Shown one piece after another: positions 1 to 8,186 of a stretch of DNA of 62,715 nt. Numbering within the stretch: position 1 is the stretch's first letter; each line of letters begins with the position of its first letter. Source of the stretch: Planctomycetaceae bacterium. Lineage in GTDB: Bacteria > Planctomycetota > Planctomycetia > Planctomycetales > Planctomycetaceae. The notes under the pieces are model-generated. The model did no database searches, was not told the DNA's origin, and was given only the letters and a program-made list of their open reading frames with translations. Where the stretch lies: contig JAKFWA010000080.1 in assembly GCA_021732995.1 (NCBI GenBank), forward strand, positions 1 through 62,715, read 5' to 3'. The position numbers and the translations under genes were made by a program.

Positions 1-424
1 CCCCCTGAAGTGAGTTCACCCCCCCCCTGAATTGACCGCTTGGCAAACCGACTGAGTTCGGTCTCTTCCAGGAGCACATCGGAGCGGTTCTGGTCATCGC
101 GCCGACGGTCTGCCACACAATGCGATAATGGTTCGATGTCTGCCGTCCGCCGTGCTTGTGATCGAACTTCTCGGCGACCTCGATCAGGTTCAGGCGCTTG
201 AGTTCGCCGATGGTCTTGGTGACCCATGTCGTCGAGACACCGGACTCGTCGGCCAGCTTGCCAACCGACGGCCAGCACCAGCGGTTCTCTTTGCCGAGAT
301 GCCAGCAGATCGCGCGCAGGACGTTCTTCTGAGCCCCCTTGAGCGGCAGCCCATCCACCAGCGCAATGCGTACCTGTCTGAGCCAATCCGTCCAGGCTGC
401 TGCGTTCGACTTCCCCCGCTCCAT
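1..424 (-). CDS. Winged-helix DNA-binding protein, partial (C-terminus beyond window)
   Basis: The open frame runs off the left edge with no stop, so at least 141 codons are present and the C-terminus is missing. The chosen start has a strong GGAGG eight bases upstream; an ATG at 484 is also in frame but has a poorer site. Residues of about 20-80 look like a winged helix: an N-terminal helix, then KLADESGVSTTWVTKTIGEL as helix-turn-helix and recognition helix, then a wing ending NHYRIVW. Phage and island replication initiators or transcription factors often have this layout. The last visible codons enter a G-rich repeat (CCCCCTGAA on the plus strand at 1-9 and 23-31), so the tail is probably repetitive. 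Role is inferred from the fold and from being the last gene of the leftward island cluster. Confidence 0.6.
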   Translation of the reverse strand, partial: MERGKSNAAAWTDWLRQVRIALVDGLPLKGAQKNVLRAICWHLGKENRWCWPSVGKLADESGVSTTWVTKTIGELKRLNLIEVAEKFDHKHGGRQTSNHYRIVWQTVGAMTRTAPMCSWKRPNSVGLPSGQFRGGVNSLQG

Positions 425-496
425 CCCGAGTGCCTCCATTCGGCGTTTTGTCCTGGTTGCTGTTCTTCGTTGGATGGGTCTCATAGGACCCATCAG

Positions 497-895
497 TCAC
501 TTAGCTGGCCTGAACGCGGCTTTGTCTCGCATCAGTTCCAGCAGGACATCGACGTGGCACCAGCAGTCGAGCGGGCACCAGCAGGCGAGGTTCTTGTCCC
601 ACAACGGGTCCAGCCAACCGGCTGGTGACTCACCGCGTACAACCAGGTTGTTCCACAACATGAACTGGCGTAGGGCCCAGATCCGGTACCAGGCCAGGCA
701 GTCCTCGACGCCACCCAGTTGAATCTGAATCGCCTGCGACTGGTTCACGATCCCCAGCTCACTCGCTGGAAGTATCACCCGCGAGAACGGACTGAAGGGA
801 TTTCCCCACCGCGTTGGCCGGCCGACGTAGACCGTGTTTTGTGGCATTCGCCAACCCGCAGTTCTTCGGCGTTGGACTCGTATCGGCATCGTCAT
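497..895 (-). CDS. DUF4326 domain protein
   Basis: A 132-aa protein. The N-terminal stretch VQRRRTAGWRMPQNTVYVGR followed by WGNPF, and the C-terminal cysteine-rich LACWCPLDCWCH, are hallmarks of the DUF4326 family, which is common in phages and islands and has no settled function. The His/Cys cluster near the C-terminus could bind a metal; that is inference. It overlaps the upstream DUF1643 gene by four bases (ATGA type), so the two are translationally coupled, and DUF1643 in turn overlaps DUF5131 the same way. The three therefore form one transcriptional unit whose products probably act together. Confidence 0.75.
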   Translation of the reverse strand: MTMPIRVQRRRTAGWRMPQNTVYVGRPTRWGNPFSPFSRVILPASELGIVNQSQAIQIQLGGVEDCLAWYRIWALRQFMLWNNLVVRGESPAGWLDPLWDKNLACWCPLDCWCHVDVLLELMRDKAAFRPAK

Positions 896-1401
896 GCGTC
901 ACCTCCGACGAATGGCACCAGCGTTGTGGCTGACTTCACGTAGAGTGGATGGCGCGGAAAGCCCGACTTAGTGAGTCCGAGGCACTTCAGTTCGGCGCCG
1001 CGGAGCAATCGCAGAGCCTGTTGATCGCGTCCGAACGGGACCTTGGAACCCCACGCGACGACGATCATGTGCGCGTTCTTCGCGGCGCGGATCTGGTCAT
1101 CGCCCTGTTCCCCGCCCGTCGGATCGTCCGCCTTCAAGAGTTCGCGAGGATCGGTAGCGCGAAACGCGAACAGGTTGCGGACCGTCAGTGATTGGAAGCC
1201 CCACCATTTCGCGAACCCGATACACCGGCGGATAGTCGGATCATCGTGCGACGCATCGGCAGTCGAAGGGTTGAGCATCACAAAGCAGACGCTCCCGTTC
1301 CCGCCTTCCCAACTGCGACTCAGCCACCACCGATATCGTCCGCAATCCGAAATCCGGGCGTCGCTTTGCGGTGGAGTTCCGAACAATGTTCCTTGCGTCA
1401 T
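892..1401 (-). CDS. DUF1643 domain protein
   Basis: A 169-aa protein with the DUF1643 signature CFVMLNPSTADASHDDPTIR near residues 39-58, then RCIGFAKWWGF and VRNLFAFRATDP. This is a small alpha/beta family often encoded on phages and islands; the biochemical activity is unknown. The full expected family length is present. The start ATG overlaps the stop of the DUF5131 gene (1398-1401), and its own stop overlaps the DUF4326 start, which indicates a tight three-gene operon. No signal peptide or membrane segment is visible, so it should be cytoplasmic. Confidence 0.8.
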   Translation of the reverse strand: MTQGTLFGTPPQSDARISDCGRYRWWLSRSWEGGNGSVCFVMLNPSTADASHDDPTIRRCIGFAKWWGFQSLTVRNLFAFRATDPRELLKADDPTGGEQGDDQIRAAKNAHMIVVAWGSKVPFGRDQQALRLLRGAELKCLGLTKSGFPRHPLYVKSATTLVPFVGGDA

Positions 1402-2738
1402 GTTCGCACCTCCGCGACGGTGGGGAATTCATTCCAGACTCGTCCGTCGAGTTCGCCGCCGGCCAGCTTCTTGCCTGCATGCCACATCGAAAAGCCGCCT
1501 TGTTGGTAGATCGTGCTCAGCTGCATATCGCTCCGTGCGCGGCGACCATCACTCCAGAACGTGTGTGACAGAGTTCCACCGGGCACTGATCGCTCGCATG
1601 GCAGATACTCGCCCCATTGCTTGAAGAAGAAGGGCACGCGAGCGGCCTGGCACTGATCGCGGAGGGACCTCGCCCAGTCCGGATGCATCGGCCGGGCTTC
1701 GCGACCGGACTCTCCGCCGCAGATGAACCAGTCGAGCAGGTTCTTCGCGGACTTGATGGCTTGTTCGCGGGTCAGAGGCGTTGGCTTCGGGCAGATGACT
1801 TGCTTCATCACCGCGGCTGACAGGATCTCTTGCAACACGGCGATGAAGTCCACCGGCCCCAGCAGTGGTTCACACGAGAGAAACAACACCGGCGCGAGGT
1901 CGCTGCATTCCAAGATATCTGCAATGCGGCGGCGGGCTTGCTCCTGGTTCTCGACCGATGTCCCCAGCCAGACGTTCCGACGATACGGCACGCTCAGACG
2001 CTGGTTAAATTCGATGTGCTGATCAGCCGCCGTTCCGTGCAGACCGGAAGCGATCTGCGCGTTGACGGCGTCGTGAAAGCTCGACAGCAGCGTCGAAAGA
2101 TCAGCGTCGTTCTCGTCAATCTCCGGCCACATATCCCGGATGTTCTCCGGTCGCTTCGTCAGCAGCAGCCAGTCCAGATGCGGAGTGGCGTCGATCATCC
2201 GAAACAGCCGTTGGCGAATCCCGTCCATCCGCAGCCAGTTGAATGCGGACTCCATGTCACCACCCCACCACTGGCTCGCATCAGTGGGCTTGAAACCGCT
2301 GTCTTTCCATGCGCCATCAGCGTTGACTGTTACACGAGATTCATTGGAGTTCAGCACCGGTCCCACCCAGTCCTCAAACACGTCGCTCATTGACTGGCAG
2401 AAGACTCGGGCGCGGTAGGGTTCCATCTTGCCTGAGCCTTCGCAGGCGGGGCACTTGATCATCGTCGGGTCTTTGCGGCTGACGCGCACCGTGCGTTTGC
2501 CTCCGCACTGGTAGCACACGCCTTCCGCCGCCCAGCGGTTCCACTTCAGAGGTTGCCGCCAGGTGGCTTCGCTGGCCAGCACGCGACTTCCCCCCGGTCC
2601 CCACTGACCGATCGTCCCCTGGAACCGGTGAGCGATCTCAGCCGCATAACAATGCTCACACCCCGGCGACACCTTGGAACACCCGGTCCATGCGTTGAAC
2701 GTGTGGTGAGCCCACTCGATGGCTGTGTTTTGTCCCAT
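1398..2738 (-). CDS. DUF5131 (phage Gp37/Gp68-type) protein with inserted zinc ribbon
   Basis: A 446-aa protein. It opens with the family signature WTGCSKVSPGCEHCYA (about residues 17-32), a C-x6-C-x2-C arrangement resembling radical SAM/SPL-like cysteine motifs; the annotated family name is phage Gp37/Gp68 or DUF5131. Later segments LDWLLLTKRPENI, NVWLGTSVENQEQARRRI and WFICGGESGREARPM are all typical of the family. Unusually, residues of about 75-100 carry a CYQCGG...CPACEGSG four-cysteine knuckle inserted between the cysteine motif and the rest. Plain family members are often nearer 250-300 aa, so this is a long form. The reaction is not established. The stop overlaps the DUF1643 start. 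Confidence 0.8.
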   Translation of the reverse strand: MGQNTAIEWAHHTFNAWTGCSKVSPGCEHCYAAEIAHRFQGTIGQWGPGGSRVLASEATWRQPLKWNRWAAEGVCYQCGGKRTVRVSRKDPTMIKCPACEGSGKMEPYRARVFCQSMSDVFEDWVGPVLNSNESRVTVNADGAWKDSGFKPTDASQWWGGDMESAFNWLRMDGIRQRLFRMIDATPHLDWLLLTKRPENIRDMWPEIDENDADLSTLLSSFHDAVNAQIASGLHGTAADQHIEFNQRLSVPYRRNVWLGTSVENQEQARRRIADILECSDLAPVLFLSCEPLLGPVDFIAVLQEILSAAVMKQVICPKPTPLTREQAIKSAKNLLDWFICGGESGREARPMHPDWARSLRDQCQAARVPFFFKQWGEYLPCERSVPGGTLSHTFWSDGRRARSDMQLSTIYQQGGFSMWHAGKKLAGGELDGRVWNEFPTVAEVRT

Positions 2739-2784
2739 GATGAATGCAAGCGGTTAGGGGTTGGGGATCAGGCGTTAGTAAGAC

Positions 2785-2812
2785 CTCACGCGAAGGCGCG
2801 AAGCCGCGAAGG
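2785..2812 (+). repeat. Short palindromic repeat, family CACGCGAAGGCGCG, copy 1
   Basis: The segment CACGCGAAGGCGCGAAGC continuing to CGCGAAGG recurs with near identity at 5849-5875 and, inverted, at 6521-6547. All three copies lie in gaps between leftward island genes. It can fold around GGCGCG/CGCGAAG. Confidence 0.7.
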
Positions 2813-2823
2813 GGGTTCGTTCC

Positions 2824-3429
2824 TCAGACCAAACCAAGTTCGGCGGCGGTGGAGATGAATTTTTGGTAGGCAAGACCTGGGCTCCAGTGTCCCAACTTCA
2901 CGGTTAGCGGGCGGGCCTTGTCTTCGTCGGTCCACTTCACCTGATCGGAGTCGAACAACTGGCGGCGTTCGTGAATGAGCATCGACTGGTCGATCTCCTT
3001 AACCACCTGCACTGTTCCCGGCGCGTAGGTGATCCCGAACTTCTGTGAGATCGCCATCTCCATCAGAATTTCGAGTTCTCTGTATTCGCTCAGCAGCAGC
3101 TTGAGCGGCTTCACCACGTCACCCAGGAACGCCTCGCTGAAGTCATGCGCGAACACGGCCAGGCGTTCGGCCTTGTTGCGACCATCGGTGCGAGCGACCT
3201 CGTGACAGTGCACCAGATGTTCGGCCACCGAATAGAAGTATTTGCACTGACCACCGAAGCGGCAGATCTTGGCGAGTGCCCCGGCGATGTCCTCGAACTC
3301 AAACTGATCCGGCTCCGGCCGCACCAGGTCGAGATATTTTCCGCTCAGCAGTTTGATCGTGTTCCCAACACACCCAAAGGCGGATGGCTGCTGAACCGGC
3401 ACAGTGTTTCGCGGTTGTCCGATGGTCAT
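2824..3429 (-). CDS. HD-domain phosphohydrolase, YfbR-like
   Basis: A 201-aa protein. It shows the HD-domain metal ligands in order: H in SVAEHLVHC, the HD pair in AVFAHDFSEAFLGDVVKP, and the following helices. This spacing matches the YfbR/5'-deoxynucleotidase-like and phage HD hydrolases that dephosphorylate nucleotides. Start chosen at the ATG giving MTIGQPRN rather than an in-frame codon six residues earlier, which would sit within nine bases of the methyltransferase stop. It is next to the DNA methyltransferase, so a role in nucleotide pool control for the island is plausible but only inferred. Confidence 0.75.
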   Translation of the reverse strand: MTIGQPRNTVPVQQPSAFGCVGNTIKLLSGKYLDLVRPEPDQFEFEDIAGALAKICRFGGQCKYFYSVAEHLVHCHEVARTDGRNKAERLAVFAHDFSEAFLGDVVKPLKLLLSEYRELEILMEMAISQKFGITYAPGTVQVVKEIDQSMLIHERRQLFDSDQVKWTDEDKARPLTVKLGHWSPGLAYQKFISTAAELGLV

Positions 3430-3437
3430 GGCTTCTT

Positions 3438-4961
3438 TCAGGCACACAGGGCTTCGGTGATGGACTTGGCGACGTGAGGGCTGACGCTGTTGCCGATCTG
3501 GCGGGTGACGTCGGCTTTGGTTCCGGCGAACCAGTAGTCGGTTGGGAAGCCTTGAGCGGCGGATAGCTCATGGTTCGCGAGCATGCGGAACCCGATGTCC
3601 AGGACTCCGAGCCGCTCCATCGTCGTCAGCAGCGAGCGTTCCCCGGCGGTGCGTCCCTCGAACCCGTCGAGCACTCCCAGGGCGATCGGCACGATGGCAA
3701 ACCGGTCCTTGGTGGTGATCGTCCCCAGCGGTGACGAGACCTCGGAACAACTCCCGTTCCCGTAGTAGTTCACCACCAGCGGCGTCACGACGGCCTTACC
3801 GCGCTTCGTCGTGATTGTTCCCAGAGATTCATTGATCCCGTACGTCCGGCTTCCCTGGCTTCCATCGGGACCGTGATTCACGTCAGCGAGGAACGGAACG
3901 ACCAGACCACCAGCTCCGTGGCTTGTGATTGTCGGCAGGCCGTCATCGATGCTGTGAGTCCTTGGAGTCTGCTGTCCGCGTTCACCGAAGAACGGCGTCA
4001 GATAAGGCACCGCGAGCAAAGCTCCATTCTGGCAGCGAATCGTCGGGCATGGTCGATCATCAGCGGGGAAATACCGACCCCCGAAGTGAGTCGAAGCAAC
4101 CAGCGGCAACGCGAGTCCCTGATTCGCTTTCGTGACCAGCGTCGCTAACGGCTGATCAACACCACGGACGCAAGACGCATCGCTGCTGCTGTGGTTATCC
4201 CACTTCGCAACGAACGGACCGACAAAGCGATCAACACCGGCTTCGATCCGGGCGAGCGTCTTGTCTCGCAGCGGATGCTTGCGAGCGAACACGCTGGGGC
4301 ACTCGATCGACCAGTCGATAATCTCGGCGGCGGATCTCCACGCGGGCAGTTCCATCCCGGCAAAGGCGCGTTGCTTCGAGTTCGTCGGCTTCGCATGCGT
4401 TGGTTCCGGCCAGTGGATGGCGCGGTTCCCCTTGCGGCAGATCACAAACAGGCGGTCGCGTGATGTCGCGGCTCCGTAGTCGGCAGCGTTGAGGATTCTC
4501 CATTCCACGCGGTAACCGGCGGACTCGATGGCCCGCACCCAGGCAATGAAGAACCGACCCTTCATTGATTCGAGCGGCTTACCATCGCTGACCGGCCCCC
4601 AGTCCTCGAACTCGCGGACGTTCTCGATGACCACGAACGACGGGCGATGGTGTTCGACCCACTTCATCACGTCCCACGCCCCGGCGCGCTGCTGGTCGGT
4701 GGTGGGACGTCCGCCTCTGGCCCGGCTGTGGTGAGTACACTCAGGCGACGCGAACAGGATGTCGATGGCATCGCATTCGGACGGCGAGCACGCATCCAGA
4801 CGGCTGTTGACGTGGCGAGCGTTCGGGAAGTTATGCGCGTGAGTCTTCACCGCCACTTCCCAATGGTTGAGAGCAAACACCAGCGTGGCCCCGCCCTGTT
4901 CGGCTCCTTTTGATGTTCCACCCGCTCCAGCGAACAGGTCAGCAGCTTTCAGCTTTCTCAA
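3438..4961 (-). CDS. C5-cytosine DNA methyltransferase
   Basis: A 507-aa protein. Motif I is LFAGAGGTSKG at the N-terminus (SAM binding). The catalytic loop is ASPECTHHS, where the usual PCQ is replaced by PEC, and motif VI is VIENVREF. A long target-recognition region follows, built from several similar units ending in (A/P)TI(T/R)...G (for example GLPTITSHGAGG, SLGTITTKRGKA, PLGTITTKDRFA). The C-terminus QIGNSVSPHVAKSI is motif X. Start is TTG with AGGAGAGA upstream. No cognate restriction enzyme gene is visible, so it is best read as an orphan methyltransferase carried by the island, perhaps for protection against host restriction. Confidence 0.9.
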   Translation of the reverse strand: MRKLKAADLFAGAGGTSKGAEQGGATLVFALNHWEVAVKTHAHNFPNARHVNSRLDACSPSECDAIDILFASPECTHHSRARGGRPTTDQQRAGAWDVMKWVEHHRPSFVVIENVREFEDWGPVSDGKPLESMKGRFFIAWVRAIESAGYRVEWRILNAADYGAATSRDRLFVICRKGNRAIHWPEPTHAKPTNSKQRAFAGMELPAWRSAAEIIDWSIECPSVFARKHPLRDKTLARIEAGVDRFVGPFVAKWDNHSSSDASCVRGVDQPLATLVTKANQGLALPLVASTHFGGRYFPADDRPCPTIRCQNGALLAVPYLTPFFGERGQQTPRTHSIDDGLPTITSHGAGGLVVPFLADVNHGPDGSQGSRTYGINESLGTITTKRGKAVVTPLVVNYYGNGSCSEVSSPLGTITTKDRFAIVPIALGVLDGFEGRTAGERSLLTTMERLGVLDIGFRMLANHELSAAQGFPTDYWFAGTKADVTRQIGNSVSPHVAKSITEALCA

Positions 4962-4996
4962 GTTCTCTCTCCTTAGTGATGCGGTTCCCTAATCCC

Positions 4997-5818
4997 TCAC
5001 CGGCACAGCGGCTTGTCTTTCGAAAACTCTTTGATCGCGTCCGCCGTGTCGCCCTGGGCTTCACGCCAGCAGGTGGCGAGTAACTCGGTGACGAACTGGC
5101 GGGTGTCGTCGGTTTTCTTGATCGCGTGCGACACCGCGATACACGTTTTGCGAGTCAGCACGGCGTCCCGCGTGGGTCCGTCGCCGTTGTCTTCTCGAGG
5201 AGCTGCGGACGATCCGGAGCGGTAGGGCGAATACGGTCGCTCGGTATCCGATAACGCGGCGGACGTCGGACGCAGCAGGTCGGCGTCGTCATGAGTTTCC
5301 GGAACGTTCCGGAAACTCATCCCCTCCCCATCCCCCGTAGGACGGACAATCTTGTCCGTCGCGGCCGCAGTGTCGGCAGCACCAGAGACGGACAGGATTG
5401 TCCGTCCTACAACGGATTCGGATCCAGACTCCGATTCTGAACAGTTCTCGTCGGCGTCGACGGTGAGATCCTCACCATGCTGCAGACGTCGCCACGCCTT
5501 CATTTCGGCAACGGTGGCCTGGTTCTCTTCCGCCCACTGGAGGCACTCGGCCGAGTCCTGCCAGGTCAGCGAAACATAGAAGTGGGACCACTTCAGATTC
5601 GGGTATTGAGTCTTGACGTCGGCGAACGTTTCCCACACTCGACGCTTGGAATAGATCTGGTCCGTGGTCTGTCCGACCAGCACCGCGAAATCGGCATCAG
5701 TCCGGCCTCGGGCGTACTTCTGAGTCCACAACGCAGCACACCGCCCGACGATCCATTCCGCTTCCGACTGAGTTTCGCGAGCCAGGTCGATCAGCTCCTG
5801 TTCTTCCTTCGATGACAT
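4997..5818 (-). CDS. Unknown island protein interrupted by repeat-derived segment
   Basis: A 273-aa soluble protein I do not recognise. The N-terminal half (residues 1-115) is rich in Trp, Glu and Gln (SKEEQELIDLARETQSEAEW, LQWAEENQATVAEMKAWRRL) and looks helical. Residues of about 137-176 are encoded by two palindromic repeats, at 5291-5320 and 5337-5410, which stay in frame and add VVGRTILSVSG and DKIVRPTGDGE. Such low-complexity inserted segments are probably surface linkers. The C-terminal part (LTRKTCIAVSHAIKKTDD) resumes ordinary composition. ATG with GGAG six bases upstream. It lies between the methyltransferase and a small unknown gene. Confidence 0.6.
   Translation of the reverse strand: MSSKEEQELIDLARETQSEAEWIVGRCAALWTQKYARGRTDADFAVLVGQTTDQIYSKRRVWETFADVKTQYPNLKWSHFYVSLTWQDSAECLQWAEENQATVAEMKAWRRLQHGEDLTVDADENCSESESGSESVVGRTILSVSGAADTAAATDKIVRPTGDGEGMSFRNVPETHDDADLLRPTSAALSDTERPYSPYRSGSSAAPREDNGDGPTRDAVLTRKTCIAVSHAIKKTDDTRQFVTELLATCWREAQGDTADAIKEFSKDKPLCR
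5291..5320. repeat. Perfect 30-bp palindrome (core TTTCCGGAACGTTCCGGAAA)
   Basis: Perfect self-complementary sequence inside the 4997-5818 gene. The central 22 bases recur exactly at 9376-9397. It could be a protein-binding site or a hairpin. Confidence 0.85.
5337..5410. repeat. Inverted repeat pair, GGACGGACAATC family, copy 1
   Basis: 24-base arms at 5337-5360 and 5387-5410 with one mismatch and a 26-base spacer, in frame within a coding region. The same family is seen at 19729-19780 and, as a GGGC/GCCC variant, at 53764-53991. Confidence 0.85.
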
Positions 5819-5848
5819 GGTTGACTCCGTTCGATGTGCTTGGTTGTT

Positions 5849-5875
5849 TCACGCGAAGGCGCGGAGCCGCGAAGG
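5849..5875 (+). repeat. Short palindromic repeat, family CACGCGAAGGCGCG, copy 2
   Basis: TCACGCGAAGGCGCGGAG continuing to CGCGAAGG, lying between the start of the 4997-5818 gene and the stop of the next gene upstream. Confidence 0.7.
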
Positions 5876-5877
5876 GG

Positions 5878-6222
5878 CTATGCGGAAGCGCCAGCCAGTG
5901 CGGCGGGTGATGCCATTTCGTTCTTCACTTTCGCAACGACTTCCAGATTCGGGGCGATCATGTCGACCACGGCCCAAATGCTGTCCGCGATGTCTGGCTC
6001 CGAATCGCTCAGTTCCTGAATCCGCTTCAGGATGGCCGCGAGGCACGCTCCATAGGACACCGCCATCTGCCCAACGCTCGGCGTCGTGTCGCACTTCACC
6101 CATGCGGCCCCCATGGGTTCGAAGTTCTTCGACTTCATCCATCCAGCAACGATGACCTGCGGAAAGTCTGGATCTCTCAGGTCCAGCAACTCGGCCATAC
6201 TGTTGACGTTCAAATCCTGCAT
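5878..6222 (-). CDS. Small unknown island protein
   Basis: A 114-aa protein of no family I recognise. It is mostly helical, with DLRDPDFPQVIVAGWMKSKN, then an Ala-rich helix (MAVSYGACLAAILKRIQEL) and an acidic stretch DSEPDIADSIWAV. Start taken at the ATG preceded by AAGGAATG, giving MQDLNVNSM; an upstream in-frame codon lacks a site. No signal peptide or membrane segment. It sits in the leftward island cluster between two small unknown genes and may be a structural or regulatory island protein, but nothing in the sequence settles this. Confidence 0.55.
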   Translation of the reverse strand: MQDLNVNSMAELLDLRDPDFPQVIVAGWMKSKNFEPMGAAWVKCDTTPSVGQMAVSYGACLAAILKRIQELSDSEPDIADSIWAVVDMIAPNLEVVAKVKNEMASPAALAGASA

Positions 6223-6257
6223 GATCCCATTCCTTCGTTCAGAGTTAGTTGGTCTGA

Positions 6258-6506
6258 TCACGCGGTCCCATTGAGGAAGTCCTCGACGTCTTCCGCGTAC
6301 ATGAACTCTGTTTGTTCAGCGAGCTGCAAAACGGCTCTGACGAATCTGGCTCGAACCTTCAGCGGTGCGCTCGGAATCTCCCTCCGAACATCCTCGGAAC
6401 CCATCAATCGCCCACATCGCTCGACGGCAACCGTCATGCGTTTGAGCGTGTCCTCGGCTGACAATCGAACCGGAAACTCGTCTTGACCGGGCGTCTTTGC
6501 TTTCAC
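6258..6506 (-). CDS. Small unknown island protein
   Basis: An 82-aa protein beginning at GTG with AAAAGGA about eight bases upstream (V/M KAKTPGQDEFPVRL). The frame is open further upstream, but that part is made of the CACGCGAAGG repeat in inverted orientation, so the longer version is unlikely. Composition is Arg/Glu-rich and helical (APLKVRARFVRAVLQLAEQ). Function unknown. Twenty-nine bases separate it from the next downstream start, so it is probably co-transcribed with 5878-6222. Confidence 0.5.
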   Translation of the reverse strand: MKAKTPGQDEFPVRLSAEDTLKRMTVAVERCGRLMGSEDVRREIPSAPLKVRARFVRAVLQLAEQTEFMYAEDVEDFLNGTA

Positions 6507-6520
6507 GCTTAAATCCTTTT

Positions 6521-6547
6521 CCTTCGCGGCTCCGCGCCTTCGCGTGA
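6521..6547 (-). repeat. Short palindromic repeat, family CACGCGAAGGCGCG, copy 3 (inverted)
   Basis: Reverse complement of the 5849 copy, placed just upstream of the ribosome-binding site of the 6258-6506 gene. Confidence 0.7.
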
Positions 6548-6819
6548 GACCGTTTGCTCGGTGCTTCAAAACTCTGGTGTTAAAGGTCCCCGGTCAGTGG
6601 TGTGTGACCGGGGACGCGCTCTTGATGACGGCTCGGCGAACTGGTTGCCTGGTGTCGTGTGGACGTCGCGGCGAAACGGTTCGGTCAATTGGGTGAGTAG
6701 CCTGCAGGCCTCCAACCCGTCGCGCTTCGCTCTGACTCGTGTAAGCAGGGTCCCCGCAACCAGACGGTTCCCCTCACCTCGCCTCGCCTCTTCGCTGGTC
6801 GAGCCTGTTGGGTACGGCG

Positions 6820-7701
6820 TTAGTCGATCGTCGAGTAGGCGGTACCGCCTCCCAGGACGATCAGGGTTTCAGGTAGCAGGACTTTGAGCTGCTCGGCGAT
6901 GGCTTTAAGGCTCGCGAGTTCGGCCTCGGCGAGTGCGTTACCGATCGCGAGACAGTTCCACTTCTTCGCGTCTGTGGTGTCTTCCACGATGGTGCACGGG
7001 ATCGCGACCGCCTGCTCTTGGAAGTCATAGACACGGCAGGCGAGTTCAAAGCGGTCCAACCACATGAGCGCGTCATCGGCTCCATCGGCCAGTTCAACTA
7101 CTCGCGTACGTTCCGTGATCTCTGTGGAACCGCCGGCGGGGAGTCCCAGCATCTGGTCGGCGGTGATGTTCTTCACAGTGATGTTGCGGAAGGTGTTGAC
7201 CCAGCGCGTTACGTCGGCGTCAGTGGCCCACGCGGCAACCTGGCAACGTCCGATGCGGATGGCTTGACGGGACGTGAACGACGATTTGGTGACGAACTCT
7301 TTGAAGGCGGTCCAGTCGCTGGAGACCTTTAAGGGCGCTTGAACGATATTGGAGCGAGTGACGTTGCTTCCTCCATCTTCCTGTTCACTCGTCAGTTCAC
7401 CGAGAACATTGGCTGAGAAAATGGAGCGGGTGAATTCATAACACTCCAGCTTCGCTGGTCCGACCATCACCGGAGGTCGTTCCAGCGGGTTCGGCCAGCG
7501 GCGTTTGACCATTTCGGCGAACGACACCGGGTCTTGTGGCACGTCCAGGCGACGCTGTTCACGCACTAATTCGAGGACCTTGCCGTCGCTGGTGACCAGC
7601 AAGCGGCGGCTGCCGTCAGCCTTGACGACGGCGGCGCGTTTCTCGGCAGTGACTGACGCACGAACGGCGTCCAGAACGGTTTCGATGGCTTCCTTCAACA
7701 T
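6820..7701 (-). CDS. Unknown island protein, 293 aa
   Basis: A soluble 293-aa protein starting MLKEAIETVLDAVRASV, with AGGAG about eleven bases upstream. The N-terminal segment has short beta-like runs (RLLVTSDGKVLELV). The middle has SFTSRQAIRIGRCQVAAW and VTRWVNTFRNITVKNITADQ. The C-terminal part includes CLAIGNALAEAELASLKAIA. The layout loosely recalls phage proteins of the DUF2303 type, but I cannot confirm that. It is the largest unknown gene of the island. About 250 bases upstream of the next downstream gene are non-coding, so it may end its own transcript. Confidence 0.55.
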   Translation of the reverse strand: MLKEAIETVLDAVRASVTAEKRAAVVKADGSRRLLVTSDGKVLELVREQRRLDVPQDPVSFAEMVKRRWPNPLERPPVMVGPAKLECYEFTRSIFSANVLGELTSEQEDGGSNVTRSNIVQAPLKVSSDWTAFKEFVTKSSFTSRQAIRIGRCQVAAWATDADVTRWVNTFRNITVKNITADQMLGLPAGGSTEITERTRVVELADGADDALMWLDRFELACRVYDFQEQAVAIPCTIVEDTTDAKKWNCLAIGNALAEAELASLKAIAEQLKVLLPETLIVLGGGTAYSTID

Positions 7702-7779
7702 GACAAAACAACTCCTGAGAGCGTGAAAGCGGAATGGCGGGCAGGCACCTGGCGACCCACCGGAAAGCAAATCGGCGGG

Positions 7780-8172
7780 TTACGACTGGTCGCGTTCGCG
7801 AGTACCGGGCAGAGAGCCCTGGCTATGATGCTCGGGGTTGTCGCGGTTGAAGGTCAGCTTGCCCTTGCGAACCTTGACCTCGTGGCGCTTGCCCGTGATC
7901 TTCGGACGTTTCGACTGGAACGTCGGCGTCGCGAAGTATCCGGCGAGCTTGTATCCGCCGAGTTCGCGGTCGAAGACGAACTCCCCTTCAACTTCGAGTT
8001 CCAGCACCAGCTTCCGCTTGGCGCTCTTCCCGTTCTTACCGGCTCCGCGACGTTTGATGTCGTTGCAGACATCGACCAGTTCCGAGTCGAAATCTTTGTG
8101 AATCTGACCGTCGTCCATCTCGCACACGCTGGCGAGACTGAGCGGCAGAATGCCGTCGTCCACGTCGTCCAT
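7780..8172 (-). CDS. Unknown island protein, 130 aa
   Basis: A 130-aa protein with a good GGAGG site before ATG. The N-terminus is acidic (MDDVDDGILPLSL). A basic patch KRRGAGKNGKSAKRK is followed by alternating beta-strand-like segments LVLELEVEGEFVFDRELGGY and KLAGYFATPTFQ, then a Lys/Arg-rich tail. This suggests a small beta-sheet nucleic-acid-binding or structural protein, but no family is recognised. It is next to an HTH gene (15 bases upstream) and was probably co-transcribed with it. Confidence 0.55.
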   Translation of the reverse strand: MDDVDDGILPLSLASVCEMDDGQIHKDFDSELVDVCNDIKRRGAGKNGKSAKRKLVLELEVEGEFVFDRELGGYKLAGYFATPTFQSKRPKITGKRHEVKVRKGKLTFNRDNPEHHSQGSLPGTRERDQS

Positions 8173-8186
8173 TGGGGGGCCTCCAT

